Assembly: GCF_003434305.1 (NCBI RefSeq)
Contig: NZ_QKKX01000011.1
Location: 1 to 64,000, forward strand
Length of the DNA: 64,000 bases
Reading direction: 5' to 3'
Source of the DNA: Micromonospora sp. MW-13
GTDB lineage: Bacteria > Actinomycetota > Actinomycetes > Mycobacteriales > Micromonosporaceae
Below the pieces are notes generated by a model. The model searched no databases, was not told the DNA's origin, and saw only the letters and a program-made list of their open reading frames with translations. Position numbers and translations under genes: made by a program. How positions within the stretch are numbered: the first letter of the stretch is position 1; the number at the start of each line of letters is the position of its first letter. Below, piece by piece: positions 32,985 to 41,763 of this stretch.

Positions 32985-34355
32985 TCAAGGACGGAAATCC
33001 ACACAGTCCTTGCTGAGCGTTACCTCGCTGGTGGACCAGGCGAGCCTGCCGTCGATCATGGTGGCGACCACCCGGCATCCGAATCGGTGACCGGAGAAGG
33101 GCGTGTTGCGCGCGGGACTGGCCAGTCGGGTGGGATCGACCGTCCAGTCGGCTCCGGCGTCAACAAGACACAGGCTGGCCGGCATCCCTGGTTGGAGCGG
33201 GTCGGAGCCGACGCCGGTCCCCCCGATGGCCGCCGGCCGGATGGCCATCGCCTCGGCCAGCCCGCGCCAGGACATGAGTCCCGTACGCACCATGGTCTCC
33301 GCGACGACCGGCAGCGCGGTTTCCAGGCCGAGCATGCCGGGTGGGGCGTCGGACCATGGGCGGTTCTTGGCTGTCGGGGTGTGTGGCGCGTGATCGGTGG
33401 CGACCACGTCGATGATGCCCTCGGCGAGGGCGTCGCGCAGGGCCAGTACGTCCTGGATGTCCCGTAGCGGCGGGTTGACCTTGTAACGGGTGTCCCCGGT
33501 ACGGATCAGTTCGTCGGTGAGCAGGAGATGGTGTGGGGTGACCTCTGCGGTGACCGGCCAGCCCCGGGACTTGGCCCAGCGGATGATCTCCACGCTGCCA
33601 CGGGTCGAGACGTGGCAGATGTGCAGGGGTGTGTTGTCCGCGCCAGCGAGAACGCAGTCCCGAGCGATGATCACCTCTTCGGCCACATTCGGCCAGCCGG
33701 CCAGTGCCAACTCGCGGGCCGGTGCCCCGTCGTTGGCCTGAGCGCCCGGTGTCAGCGGTGACGACTGCGCGTGCTGGGCGATGAATCCACCCGCGTCGGC
33801 CGCCCGGCGAAGCGCCTGCCTCATCAGTGCGGGATCCTCCACGCACCGGCCGTCGTCGGAGAACATCCGGGTCTTGGCGTGCGAGGCAGCCATCGCCTCG
33901 ATCGGGGCGATGGTGACACCGGCGAGACCGAGGGTCACCGCGCCCACGGGTTGTACCCGGCAGTGGCCGGTGTGCTCGGCGATGACGGCGACGTGTTCCA
34001 CCTGTTCCGGGCCGTCGGCCACCGGATTGGTGTTCGCCATCGCGAACACGGTGGCGTACCCACCTTTGACCGCCGCCAGCGTGCCGGTGGCGATCGTCTC
34101 GGCGTCCTCGGTGCCCGGCTCCCGTAGGTGGGTGTGCAGATCCGTGAGGGCGGGCAGGACGATGAGACCGTGGCAGGCGATGTCGAGGACATCCGGTCCG
34201 GTGCCGATGTCGCCGCGTGCGGCGATCTTGCCATTTTCGATCAGCAGATCTATCGGGCGGTCGCCGTAGGGGCGTACGCCACGGAGCACCGTGCATGGCA
34301 GAAGCGGCTGCCGGGACAGTGGCCCTACCGAAACGTCCCAGCTCGGCTCAGCCAT
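32985..34355 (-). CDS. pyrC: Dihydroorotase, class I
   Basis: A 456-residue amidohydrolase that interconverts dihydroorotate and N-carbamoyl-L-aspartate. The metal-binding HxH is in DLHTHLREPG, further ligands are in FIAQHAQ and HICHVSTRGS, and the catalytic Asp is in VATDHAPHT. The MFSDDGRC segment is typical of bacterial class I PyrC. The ATG at 34355 overlaps the pyrK stop by eight bases. It is the last gene of a minus-strand operon that contains the other enzymes needed to convert orotate to aspartate, so it probably runs in the hydrolytic direction. Confidence 0.92.
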   Translation of the reverse strand: MAEPSWDVSVGPLSRQPLLPCTVLRGVRPYGDRPIDLLIENGKIAARGDIGTGPDVLDIACHGLIVLPALTDLHTHLREPGTEDAETIATGTLAAVKGGYATVFAMANTNPVADGPEQVEHVAVIAEHTGHCRVQPVGAVTLGLAGVTIAPIEAMAASHAKTRMFSDDGRCVEDPALMRQALRRAADAGGFIAQHAQSSPLTPGAQANDGAPARELALAGWPNVAEEVIIARDCVLAGADNTPLHICHVSTRGSVEIIRWAKSRGWPVTAEVTPHHLLLTDELIRTGDTRYKVNPPLRDIQDVLALRDALAEGIIDVVATDHAPHTPTAKNRPWSDAPPGMLGLETALPVVAETMVRTGLMSWRGLAEAMAIRPAAIGGTGVGSDPLQPGMPASLCLVDAGADWTVDPTRLASPARNTPFSGHRFGCRVVATMIDGRLAWSTSEVTLSKDCVDFRP

Positions 34356-35196
34356 GGCCGACGTTCCACCAGAAGACCGGCCCGTCGAGACAGACCAGGG
34401 GAGCTTCCCTGCCCTCTCCCCGTTGCCCGGACGAACATCCGTGGCAGTACCCCAGGCCACACGCCATGTGGGCTTCGACCGAAACCTGCACCTCGGCGCC
34501 CCACCGCCGGCCGAGTTCGGCGGCCAGGTCGACCAGTCGCTGTGAACCGCAGGTAAGGATGAGTTCCGGGGGGTTGTTGTCCAGCGTCGCGGTGAGCAGT
34601 GTGGCCAGGAAGTCGGGCTCACTGGTGGCGTCCTGGTCCGTGACCTGGTGGAGCTGCCCGGTTCCGCCCCGGCGAAGCACATCGACGCCGACCAGGGCCC
34701 CCGGGTGGCGGGCACTGACGACAGCCGTCGTCACGCCGCCCCGGGCGGTATTGGCTGCGGCGACCATGGTCAGCGAGCAGGTGCCGATTCCCCTGCCGAG
34801 CAACAGCACGTGGTTGCTGCCGGCAGTGAGGTGGAATCCCTGGCCCAGCGGCCCGGTCACGAGCATGGTCTCGCCAACGGCGAAGGTCGAGAGCTTTCGG
34901 GTGCCCCCTCCGAGAACCCCGTACACCACGTCGAGCGTGCCCGTTTCCGGTACCACGTCGTAGATTGCCATCGGACGGGGCAGGACGGGGCCGACCTCGT
35001 CGGTGCGCGCTGCGGTGAGCATGACGAACTGGCCGGCCTGGGCCCGGGTGGCGATGGTCGGGGCGTGCAGGCGCAGAAGGCGGTACCGGTCGCCGACCGG
35101 TTCATGGCGGAGCACCGGTGCGTGGTGCCAGGTGGGTCGGGGGCGGTGTGTCGGTGGCAGATCCAGCGGCACGAGGTGGCCCGCGGTGTTCAGCAC
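34348..35196 (-). CDS. pyrK: Dihydroorotate dehydrogenase electron-transfer subunit
   Basis: A 282-residue FAD and [2Fe-2S] protein that couples PyrD to NAD(H) in class 1B dihydroorotate dehydrogenase. The flavin-binding LPRPMAIYDV, the NAD region VLLLGRGIGTCSLTMVAAA and the cluster ligands MACGLGYCHGC...LVCLDGPVF (four Cys) are all present. The GTG at 35196 has GGAGG upstream and overlaps the hydrolase stop by seven bases. A PyrK partner means the dehydrogenase can use NAD(H), the form that allows reduction of orotate. Confidence 0.9.
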   Translation of the reverse strand: MLNTAGHLVPLDLPPTHRPRPTWHHAPVLRHEPVGDRYRLLRLHAPTIATRAQAGQFVMLTAARTDEVGPVLPRPMAIYDVVPETGTLDVVYGVLGGGTRKLSTFAVGETMLVTGPLGQGFHLTAGSNHVLLLGRGIGTCSLTMVAAANTARGGVTTAVVSARHPGALVGVDVLRRGGTGQLHQVTDQDATSEPDFLATLLTATLDNNPPELILTCGSQRLVDLAAELGRRWGAEVQVSVEAHMACGLGYCHGCSSGQRGEGREAPLVCLDGPVFWWNVGHG

Positions 35197-36485
35197 GTCG
35201 CCTCCGCCGTGGTTCCGGAGTCCAGCTCGCGGTCCAGGGCGAGGAGGCTGCGGGCGAGCAGGTCGGTACCGACGGCGAGATCCTCCACGCTGGTCCACTC
35301 GTCCGGGACGTGGCTCAGACCGTTCCGGCTCGGGACGAAGATCATTCCAGCCGGTACGACCTTGTTGATCATCTGGCTGTCGTGGCTGGCGCCGCTGGGG
35401 AGTACCCGGTACCTGGTGCCTGTGGTGGTGCAGACGTCGGCGATCTTGCGACGTAACCAGACCGGCAGCACGACCGGGGAGGTGTCGCCCAACGTCTCGA
35501 TGTCGAGGGTCAGTCCGCGCCGCTCGCAGATGCTCCGGGCACCGTTCATCAACTCGACCGCGGTCATTCGCTGTCGATCGCTGTCCACGTCGCGGATGTC
35601 GACGTACAGTCGGGCCGTGCCAGGGATGGTGGTGATCGATCCTGGCTCGAGCTCCAGCCGGCCGACCGTCGCCCGCGTACCGTGGTGTCGAGCGTCGGTG
35701 GCGATCTCCTCGGCGAGCAGCGTTATCTCGGCTGCGGCGGTCATGGCGTCGGCACGTTGGTGCATCGGGGTGCCCCCGGTGTGCGAGGCGCGTCCATGCA
35801 GGTCGAGCCGAAGACGGGTACTGCCGGAGATGAGTTCGACAATGCCCACCGGAATGGCCTGTGCTTCGAGCACGTTGCCCTGCTCGATGTGGAGTTCCAC
35901 GAATGCCGCCCAGTCGTCCGTGCTCCAGCGCGCCTCCGAGACACGATCCGGGTCGAGCCCCACCGACCGCATGGCGTCAGCAACGGACACACCACGCGTG
36001 TCCCGCAGGTCGGCCAGGTCCGGCGAGTCGAGTAGGCCTGCCGCGATCCGGCTGCCGGTACAGGCCTGGCCGAACCGGGCGCCCTCTTCGCCGGCGAACG
36101 CCACGAACCTGATCGGATGCGTGTGTCGCGCGTCGCTCTCCACCAGGATCCGGGCTACCTCCATCGCCGCTACCACGCCGGCGATGCCGTCGAACCGGCC
36201 GGCGTTCGGCACGGTGTCCAGGTGGGAGCCCGTACCGATGGCGCGGGCTGGCCCGCCCCCGGCTATCTCGGCGTAGCTGTTGCCTGCCGCGTCGGTCCAG
36301 GTATGTAGGCCGAGCGCACTGAGCTCGTCGGTGAACATGCGGTGCGCCCCGCGTTCTAGCGGGGTGTACGCGAGCCGGGTCACCCCGTGCGTGGTCTCGC
36401 TGTATCCGGCGAACTCCGTCAGCAGGTGGGTCAGCCGGCCGGTGTCAACCGGTGGCAGGCTGGTTTCCACCAGGGTCGGGCTCAT
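35190..36485 (-). CDS. M20 amidohydrolase (N-carbamoyl-L-amino-acid hydrolase family)
   Basis: A 431-residue zinc-dependent amidase related to allantoate amidohydrolase, beta-ureidopropionase and L-carbamoylases. Metal-binding motifs are GTGSHLDTVPNAGRFDGIAGV, AFAGEEGARFG and ELHIEQG; the dimerisation-domain GRASHTGGTPM supplies substrate contacts. The ATG at 36485 overlaps the upstream stop by four bases. Next to PyrC, the natural substrate would be N-carbamoyl-L-aspartate (ureidosuccinase activity), giving aspartate, CO2 and ammonia. Allantoate or 3-ureidopropionate cannot be ruled out from motifs alone. Confidence 0.85.
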   Translation of the reverse strand: MSPTLVETSLPPVDTGRLTHLLTEFAGYSETTHGVTRLAYTPLERGAHRMFTDELSALGLHTWTDAAGNSYAEIAGGGPARAIGTGSHLDTVPNAGRFDGIAGVVAAMEVARILVESDARHTHPIRFVAFAGEEGARFGQACTGSRIAAGLLDSPDLADLRDTRGVSVADAMRSVGLDPDRVSEARWSTDDWAAFVELHIEQGNVLEAQAIPVGIVELISGSTRLRLDLHGRASHTGGTPMHQRADAMTAAAEITLLAEEIATDARHHGTRATVGRLELEPGSITTIPGTARLYVDIRDVDSDRQRMTAVELMNGARSICERRGLTLDIETLGDTSPVVLPVWLRRKIADVCTTTGTRYRVLPSGASHDSQMINKVVPAGMIFVPSRNGLSHVPDEWTSVEDLAVGTDLLARSLLALDRELDSGTTAEATC

Positions 36486-36955
36486 CGTGGTGCGTCCGTC
36501 GTCGTGGTGACGGTGGCGACCGGGTTCCCGGCCGGACCGGGCAGTGCCGGTTCGGGGATGGGCAGGGCTGCCGCGACGGCCACCACGGTCACCTGATCGT
36601 TGGCGAGGAGGCGTTGCAGTGTCCGAAGCGGTGACAGGTCGGACCACGCCACGGCGAGAAGCGCGGCTCGCGATCCGGCGGTGGGATGCCGACTCAGCGA
36701 GAGCAGTCCTGATCCTTCGTAAACCCGTACCGCCGGGATGTCCAGTTCCCGGCATACCACATGGGTCAGCACGCAGTCGTCGATGTTGTCCCGCCCGACG
36801 ATGACATCGGGGTGCTGCGGCCGCAGCCGCTCGGCGAGCATCCGGCCGACGATTTCGACTGCGGCGGCGTCTGCGACACCGCCGTCTGCCGCCGCCCGTC
36901 GCAGTTCGTCGACGGCGGCGGCTAGTCGGTCCGGAGATGGTGGGTGGGTCGTCAT
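36482..36955 (-). CDS. Unrecognised small protein in the orotate operon
   Basis: A 157-residue protein. Its middle, VEIVGRMLAERLRPQHPDVIVGRDNIDDCVLTHVVCRELDIPAVRVYEG, has the strand-helix-strand rhythm of the hood and core of phosphoribosyltransferases. It lacks a recognisable PRPP-binding loop. Its stop overlaps the M20 hydrolase start and it follows the phosphoribosyltransferase-like gene by 67 bases. A regulatory or non-catalytic partner of that protein is possible. I do not assign an enzyme activity. Confidence 0.6.
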   Translation of the reverse strand: MTTHPPSPDRLAAAVDELRRAAADGGVADAAAVEIVGRMLAERLRPQHPDVIVGRDNIDDCVLTHVVCRELDIPAVRVYEGSGLLSLSRHPTAGSRAALLAVAWSDLSPLRTLQRLLANDQVTVVAVAAALPIPEPALPGPAGNPVATVTTTTDAPR

Positions 36956-37022
36956 CGCGGTCTCAGCTCCATTCGGGTAGGTGGTGTACGCGCGGGTTCG
37001 CGACGCGGGGCGCCCCGGTCTG

Positions 37023-37643
37023 TCAGGCTGTCGCCTGGCTGGCGTCCGTTCGGGCGCAGGGCCGCGCCTGGTCGGGTATCTGCAGGTCGAGCGGGGTGTA
37101 CAGGGCCTGGACGGGGCAGTCGGCGGCGGTATGGCTCCGGCCCCGGCTGCGGTCGACGGCGGCCAGTACGCCCGGCACGACCGCGCCGAGGTCACGCAGT
37201 GCGCGCACCGCGCCCGCGGTATGCGCACCAGACACGATCACGTCCTCGACGAGGACGACCCGCTCGCCGGCGTGCAGCTCGCCCTCGACCCGTGACCCGC
37301 CCCCCTCATCGAGGCTGCGGATCATGGCGAAGGGCAGCCCGGTCTCCAGGGACAGCGCGGTGACGAGCGGCATCACCTGTGTCCGGGCGGCCAGTCTGTC
37401 GGCGGTCGCGTCCACCAGATCCGCCAACAGGGCAGCCATCCGGCGGAGGATCGTCGGCCGGGTTTCGAACAGAACAACGTCGATGTACGTGTCGACAGGC
37501 TCACTCGCGTCGAGTATGAACTCGCCTGGTAGGCACGCTGCGGCGCGGAGGTCCCGCGCCAGCTCCGTCCAACGTTGGTGGCGGCTCTGGAATATGTTCC
37601 GCCGGTTGGTACCGGTGTCCACAGCGCTGTCAGCGCGGATCAT
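37023..37643 (-). CDS. Orotate-phosphoribosyltransferase-like protein
   Basis: A 206-residue type I phosphoribosyltransferase fold. The PRPP-binding loop is clear: VVLVEDVIVSGAHTAGAVRAL. The preceding hood region reads FAMIRSLDEGGGSRVEGELHAGE, where canonical PyrE proteins have an Arg-Lys-Glu and a flexible-loop Lys. Those lysines are absent, so normal OMP synthesis is doubtful. It could bind orotate or OMP as a sensor, or use a different pyrimidine. The ATG at 37643 overlaps the IclR gene end by 14 bases. Confidence 0.75.
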   Translation of the reverse strand: MIRADSAVDTGTNRRNIFQSRHQRWTELARDLRAAACLPGEFILDASEPVDTYIDVVLFETRPTILRRMAALLADLVDATADRLAARTQVMPLVTALSLETGLPFAMIRSLDEGGGSRVEGELHAGERVVLVEDVIVSGAHTAGAVRALRDLGAVVPGVLAAVDRSRGRSHTAADCPVQALYTPLDLQIPDQARPCARTDASQATA

Positions 37644-38475
37644 GGTCTTCCTCCGAGGCTGGTCGGTTCGGGCGTGGCTTGTCCGGCTGATCCATCTGCG
37701 GGACCGACGGTGACGACGGGAACCGGCTGATGTAGCCGAGTTCAGCGCTGAGCCGAGCTGCGGTGGTGAGCACGAGGTGGATCGCTCCTGCCCGGGCCAC
37801 GGGGTCGCGCATCCGGTCGGCGGCTGCGGCCAGGGTGAGGCTCGCGCAGGTTGTACCGATGGACGTCCGGATCGGCGCTGCTACGGCCCACACTCCGCGG
37901 TCCAGCTCGTCGTCGCACACGTCGTACCCGCGTGCCCGGACGATCGCCAGGTGTTCGATCACGGCATCGGGGGTGGCCGGGGTGTCCGAGGTGAAGGAAG
38001 TGAGCGGGCGGTCGGCGAGCAGCGCGCGGGCTGTACCGGTGTCCAGGTCGGCGAGGAGCGCCCGCGCGGAGGCGGCGGCGTGAAGGGGCATTTCCTGGCC
38101 GATCCGCACGAACAGGCGTAGCGGGTGCTTGCTCTCGATGAGCGAGATGCAGACCACCTGGCTGCCGACCAGTTCGGAGAGGAAGACCGTCTCGCCGGAC
38201 TCGGCCGCGGCTGCGACGACTGCGGGGTGTGGTGCGGTCAGGGTCGAGGTGAGCCGGTTGTTTTGTTCGGTCAGCTGCCGGGCGGCAGGTCCGAGGAAGT
38301 AACGTCGGTTGATCGGTGACCGGGTGACGAATTCCTGCTCGGTCAGGACGGCCAGCAACCGGTGGGCACTGCCCAGCGGGATGCCGAGCGTCGAGTGAAT
38401 ATCCCCGATGGTCATCCCGTCGCCGTGGTGGGCGATGGCGCGAAGTATTTCCAGGGCTCTGACAACCGGCTGCAC
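37630..38475 (-). CDS. IclR-family transcriptional regulator
   Basis: A 281-residue regulator. The N-terminal winged helix is at about residues 3-65 (ALEILRAIAHHGDGMTIGDIHSTLGIPLGSAHRLLAVL), and the GAF-like effector domain follows (about 75-250, with CDDELDRGVWAVAAPI typical of IclR). The C-terminus is an extra Pro/Arg-rich tail. The GTG at 38475 has AAGGAGAG upstream. Lying inside the operon between pyrD and the phosphoribosyltransferase gene, it probably controls the operon in response to a pathway compound; IclR proteins mostly regulate catabolic genes. Confidence 0.9.
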   Translation of the reverse strand: MQPVVRALEILRAIAHHGDGMTIGDIHSTLGIPLGSAHRLLAVLTEQEFVTRSPINRRYFLGPAARQLTEQNNRLTSTLTAPHPAVVAAAAESGETVFLSELVGSQVVCISLIESKHPLRLFVRIGQEMPLHAAASARALLADLDTGTARALLADRPLTSFTSDTPATPDAVIEHLAIVRARGYDVCDDELDRGVWAVAAPIRTSIGTTCASLTLAAAADRMRDPVARAGAIHLVLTTAARLSAELGYISRFPSSPSVPQMDQPDKPRPNRPASEEDHDPR

Positions 38476-38510
38476 GGTCTCTCCTTCGACAGGCGCTCGG
38501 GCGCGAAAGC

Positions 38511-39512
38511 TCAGACTCGTAACGAGCCGATGACGTCCGAAACGGTCATCGTGCCCGATGCGGCGAGCAGGGGTCCGAGGCCCCGGACGATCTGCGCCAT
38601 GGCGTACGGCCGGGTGAAGTTGGCGGTGCCGACCTGGATGGCGGTTGCCCCGGCGAGCAGGAACTCCAGCGCGTCCCGGGCGGTGGTGATGCCGCCACAG
38701 CCGATGACCGGGATGTCGACCGCCTGGGCGGCCTGCCAGACCAGGCGTAGCGCGATCGGTTTCACCGCCGGCCCGGAGAGCCCACCGACACCGTTGCCGA
38801 GTACGGCCGAGCGGTGGGTGACGTCCACGCTCATCGCCGGGAAGGTGTTGGCCACGGTGATGGCGGTGGCTCCGGCGTGCTCCGCGGCGCGGGCGATCTC
38901 TGCGATCGAGGTCACGTTCGGGGTGAGCTTGACGAACACCGGTACGTCCGAACGGGCGACCACTCCGGACACGACCCGCTCCACCGTGCTCGGATCGGTG
39001 CCGATGGCCAGGCCGCCATGCTCCAGATTGGGGCACGAGACGTTGACCTCGACCGCGGTGGCGCCGTGTCCGGCCAGTTGATCTGCCGCTGCCCAGTACT
39101 CCGCCACGGTGAGCCCGCCGATGCTGATGATGGTGGGCACGCTCGTCGCCAGGTACCGCGGAAGCACCTGTGCCCGGAACTCGGCGATGCCGGGACTCGG
39201 GATACCGACGCTGTTGAGCATCCCGTCGGCAGCCTCCGTGATCCGGTGTGCGGGGTTGCCCGACCGGACCGTGGCGAAGACGGTCTTGGTCACCAGGGCG
39301 CCCAACTCGTGCACCGGCAGCAGGGCGCCGAGTTCGGGGCCGAAGCAACCGGACGCCGGCATGACGGGATTGTTCAGCCTGATGTCACCCATCGTGACGG
39401 ACAGGTCGACCGCCACGGGGTCGCTGGTGGCCCAGAAGTGGTCTCTTGAGTCCGCCTCCGCCGTCGGAGCGACGGCAGCCTCGCCCATGGTGCCGGATGA
39501 GGCGCACAGCAT
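38511..39512 (-). CDS. pyrD: Dihydroorotate dehydrogenase, class 1B catalytic subunit
   Basis: A 333-residue FMN protein with a TIM-barrel fold. The active-site Cys is in EVNVSCPNLEHGG, and the FMN-binding segments are PVIGCGGITTARDALEFLLAGATAIQVGTANF. Cys as the base (not Ser) marks class 1, and the pyrK gene in the same operon marks class 1B. The ATG at 39512 has GGAGGA upstream; a GTG 12 bases earlier is possible. First gene of the minus-strand operon, behind a good promoter at 39557-39585. With PyrK it can reduce orotate to dihydroorotate with NADH, the direction needed for degradation. Confidence 0.92.
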   Translation of the reverse strand: MLCASSGTMGEAAVAPTAEADSRDHFWATSDPVAVDLSVTMGDIRLNNPVMPASGCFGPELGALLPVHELGALVTKTVFATVRSGNPAHRITEAADGMLNSVGIPSPGIAEFRAQVLPRYLATSVPTIISIGGLTVAEYWAAADQLAGHGATAVEVNVSCPNLEHGGLAIGTDPSTVERVVSGVVARSDVPVFVKLTPNVTSIAEIARAAEHAGATAITVANTFPAMSVDVTHRSAVLGNGVGGLSGPAVKPIALRLVWQAAQAVDIPVIGCGGITTARDALEFLLAGATAIQVGTANFTRPYAMAQIVRGLGPLLAASGTMTVSDVIGSLRV

Positions 39513-39556
39513 TGTTTCCTCCACGCGGATGAACGCCTTCCACTTGGGAAGAGCCG

Positions 39557-39585
39557 ACTATGCGCCATGGCTAGACGTTCGTCAA
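39557..39585 (-). promoter_or_regulatory. Sigma-70-type promoter of the pyrD operon
   Basis: On the minus strand TTGACG (39585-39580), a 17-base spacer and CATAGT (39562-39557) form a good vegetative promoter. It would start transcription about 38 bases before the pyrD ATG. CTTCC/GGAAG, an inverted repeat at 39537-39551, overlaps the expected start point and could bind the IclR regulator. Confidence 0.65.
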
Positions 39586-39886
39586 GGGCTGCCGGCGCTT
39601 GCTGCCGGCGCGGGGTGCGATGCGTTATGTCGAGCATTTATCCAGCTTGAGTGGCTGAGGCGGCTCCGCAGGGACCCCGCTTGGCAGCTCCGGACGGGAC
39701 CTGATGGCCTGCGCGGCCGGGGCACCCGCCGGGTGGGGTGCACCCCCGGACGGGCTCGTCGCATCGTCGACCTCAGATCCAAGGACTCCCCGGATTTCCG
39801 CGGAGGCGAAGCAGACCTTCGGCTCGATGAGGCAGCAGCGAGGCGCGCCGGGCCGCCTGAGACGTTGCCGCGGCGACACCAAATCA
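39586..39886. other. Intergenic spacer between divergent promoters
   Basis: This 300-base stretch separates the pyrD promoter from the lacI promoter. Frames across it are rich in Arg, Ser and Pro without protein-like pattern, and I see no further site or gene. Confidence 0.5.
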
Positions 39887-39887
39887 T

Positions 39888-39925
39888 CTACACGTGTTGA
39901 CTACACGTTGTGATGGACATATCTT
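39888..39925 (+). promoter_or_regulatory. Promoter and candidate operator of the LacI operon
   Basis: TTGACT (39897-39902), a 17-base spacer and TATCTT (39920-39925) form a strong vegetative promoter, about 28 bases above the lacI ATG. Two near-identical 13-base direct repeats, CTACACGTGTTGA and CTACACGTTGTGA (39888-39900, 39901-39913), cover the -35. The perfect palindrome ACACGTGT (39890-39897) lies within the first. This suits autorepression by the LacI protein. Confidence 0.7.
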
Positions 39926-39952
39926 CGGTTCCTCCTTCCCCCGGAGGTGCTG

Positions 39953-40960
39953 ATGAAGGTGACCCGAGCCGACGTGGCCAAGCGGGCACAGACATCCGCC
40001 GCAGTGGTCAGCTATGTGCTGAACGGCGGACCAAAACCCGTGGCCCCAGCGACCCGGGCCCGGGTCGAGGCGGCCATCCGGGAACTCGGCTACCGCCCGA
40101 ACCGGGTCGCCCAGGCGCTGCGTCGTACCCGCAGCGGGTTTCTCGGCCTGCTGATGCCGGACGGCGGCAACCCGTTCTTCGCCGAACTGGCGCATGCGAT
40201 CGAGACCGAAGCCGCGCGGCGCGGCAAGCTGCTCTTCCTGTTGCACTCCAACGGACGGGAGGAGGCGGAACGGCTCGCCGCCATGGGCGACGTGCGGGCT
40301 GAGGGGGTGTTGTGGGTGCCCCGTCACGAGAGCCCTTCGAACGCACTCGCGTTGGCTGACGCCCCGTGCCCGGTGGTCGTACTCGACCGCGTGCCGCCGG
40401 AGGCCACCAGCGGACACGACTCGGTCGCGGTGGATCACCACGAGGGCGCCCGTCTGGCCACCAGCCATCTGCTCGGGCACGGCTTCCGGCAGGTGTCGTG
40501 CCTGTCCGGCCCCGGCGAAACCGTCGTGGGACGGGAACGGGCCGCCGGCTGGCGGCAGGCACTACGGGACCACGACATCACCGCCGAAGCGTGGGAGGTG
40601 TCGTCGGACTTCACGCCGGACGGCGGACGGTTGGCCGGTGCCCAACTGCTCGACCGGTTGACACTGCCCGCCGCCGTCTTCGTCGCCTCGGACCGGCAGG
40701 CACTGGGCCTGCTGCGCGCCGTGCGCGACCGAGGGCTCGACGTGCCCCGCGACGTCGCCATCGTCTCCTTCGACGGGACCGACGTCAGCGCCTACACCAC
40801 ACCGCCGCTGTCCACCATGCGGCAGCCCCTGTCCCTGCTCGCCGCCGAGGCGCTGACCCTCATGGAGAAGCGCATACGCGATCCGTACCGACCGGCGAGG
40901 CACGTCAGCCTGCCCGCCGAGCCAATCTTCCGATCGAGTTGTGGATGTGAACAGAAATGA
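39953..40960 (+). CDS. LacI-family transcriptional regulator
   Basis: A 335-residue sugar- or nucleoside-responsive repressor. The HTH and hinge are TRADVAKRAQTSAAVVSYVLNGG and ATRARVEAAIRELGYRPNRVAQAL. The periplasmic-binding-like core (about 60-330) includes SVAVDHHEGARLATSHLLGHG and DVAIVSFDGTDVSAYTTPPLSTM. The ATG at 39953 has GGAGG upstream. Its stop overlaps the ABC ATPase start, so it is the first gene of the import/hydrolase operon, and probably responds to the imported nucleoside or its ribose. Confidence 0.92.
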   Translation: MKVTRADVAKRAQTSAAVVSYVLNGGPKPVAPATRARVEAAIRELGYRPNRVAQALRRTRSGFLGLLMPDGGNPFFAELAHAIETEAARRGKLLFLLHSNGREEAERLAAMGDVRAEGVLWVPRHESPSNALALADAPCPVVVLDRVPPEATSGHDSVAVDHHEGARLATSHLLGHGFRQVSCLSGPGETVVGRERAAGWRQALRDHDITAEAWEVSSDFTPDGGRLAGAQLLDRLTLPAAVFVASDRQALGLLRAVRDRGLDVPRDVAIVSFDGTDVSAYTTPPLSTMRQPLSLLAAEALTLMEKRIRDPYRPARHVSLPAEPIFRSSCGCEQK

Positions 40961-41763
40961 GTGCGCCAACCGGAAGTTCCGTCGACAATCAGACAGGCAC
41001 GGCGGCAGCCGTACCGGCCGGGACGCTGCTACGGATATCGGGCATCAACAAGGAATATCGATCCGAGCGCGGCAAGGTGGTGCACGCGCTGCACGATGTG
41101 TCGCTCGACGTGCGACAGGGTGAAATCCTGGCGATCATCGGCGCCTCGGGGTGCGGCAAGTCCACCCTGCTCCGGATCATGGCGGGCCTGGACACCGTCA
41201 CCTCCGGCAGAACGATCTGGTCGCGCCAGCCGACGCCGGGACGGGACATCGGCTACGTCTTCCAGGAGTCGGTGCTGCTGCCGTGGCGCACCGTCTTCCG
41301 CAACGCCGCCATCGCCCCCGAGACGTTGAAGATCCCGCGCCAGCAGTACGAGCCGCGGGTGCGCGAACTGTTGAGCCTGGTCGGCCTGACGGACTTCGCC
41401 GATGCGCTGCCGAGAGAACTGTCCGGCGGCATGCGCCAGCGGACCTCGATCGTCCGGGCCCTCGCGCACGATCCGGCGCTGCTGCTGATGGACGAGCCCT
41501 TCGGCGCGCTCGACCAGATCACGCGGGAGAAGCTGCACGATGACCTGCTCAGAATCTGGACCGCAACCGGCAAGACCATCGTCTTCGTCACGCACAGCGT
41601 CGACGAGGCGGCGTACCTCGCCGACCGGGTGGTCGTGCTGTCACCGCATCCCGGCCGGGTCCGCGCGGTCCACGACGTACCCCTGCCCCGGCCACGGAAC
41701 GCGGAGACCAAGCTCGACCCACGGTTCGCGGAGTTCCAGGCCATGCTACGGGGGGAGCTGTGA
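40957..41763 (+). CDS. ABC transporter ATPase, SsuB/TauB/ThiZ type
   Basis: A 268-residue ATP-binding subunit. Walker A is GASGCGKST, the Q-loop is in DIGYVFQESVLLPWRT, the signature is LSGGMRQR, Walker B is LLLMDEPFGALD, and the switch His is in VFVTHSVDEA. This subfamily energises import of sulfonates, nitrate, and pyrimidine- or riboflavin-type compounds. It is translationally coupled by 4-base overlaps to lacI upstream and the permease downstream. Confidence 0.93.
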   Translation: MSAPTGSSVDNQTGTAAAVPAGTLLRISGINKEYRSERGKVVHALHDVSLDVRQGEILAIIGASGCGKSTLLRIMAGLDTVTSGRTIWSRQPTPGRDIGYVFQESVLLPWRTVFRNAAIAPETLKIPRQQYEPRVRELLSLVGLTDFADALPRELSGGMRQRTSIVRALAHDPALLLMDEPFGALDQITREKLHDDLLRIWTATGKTIVFVTHSVDEAAYLADRVVVLSPHPGRVRAVHDVPLPRPRNAETKLDPRFAEFQAMLRGEL

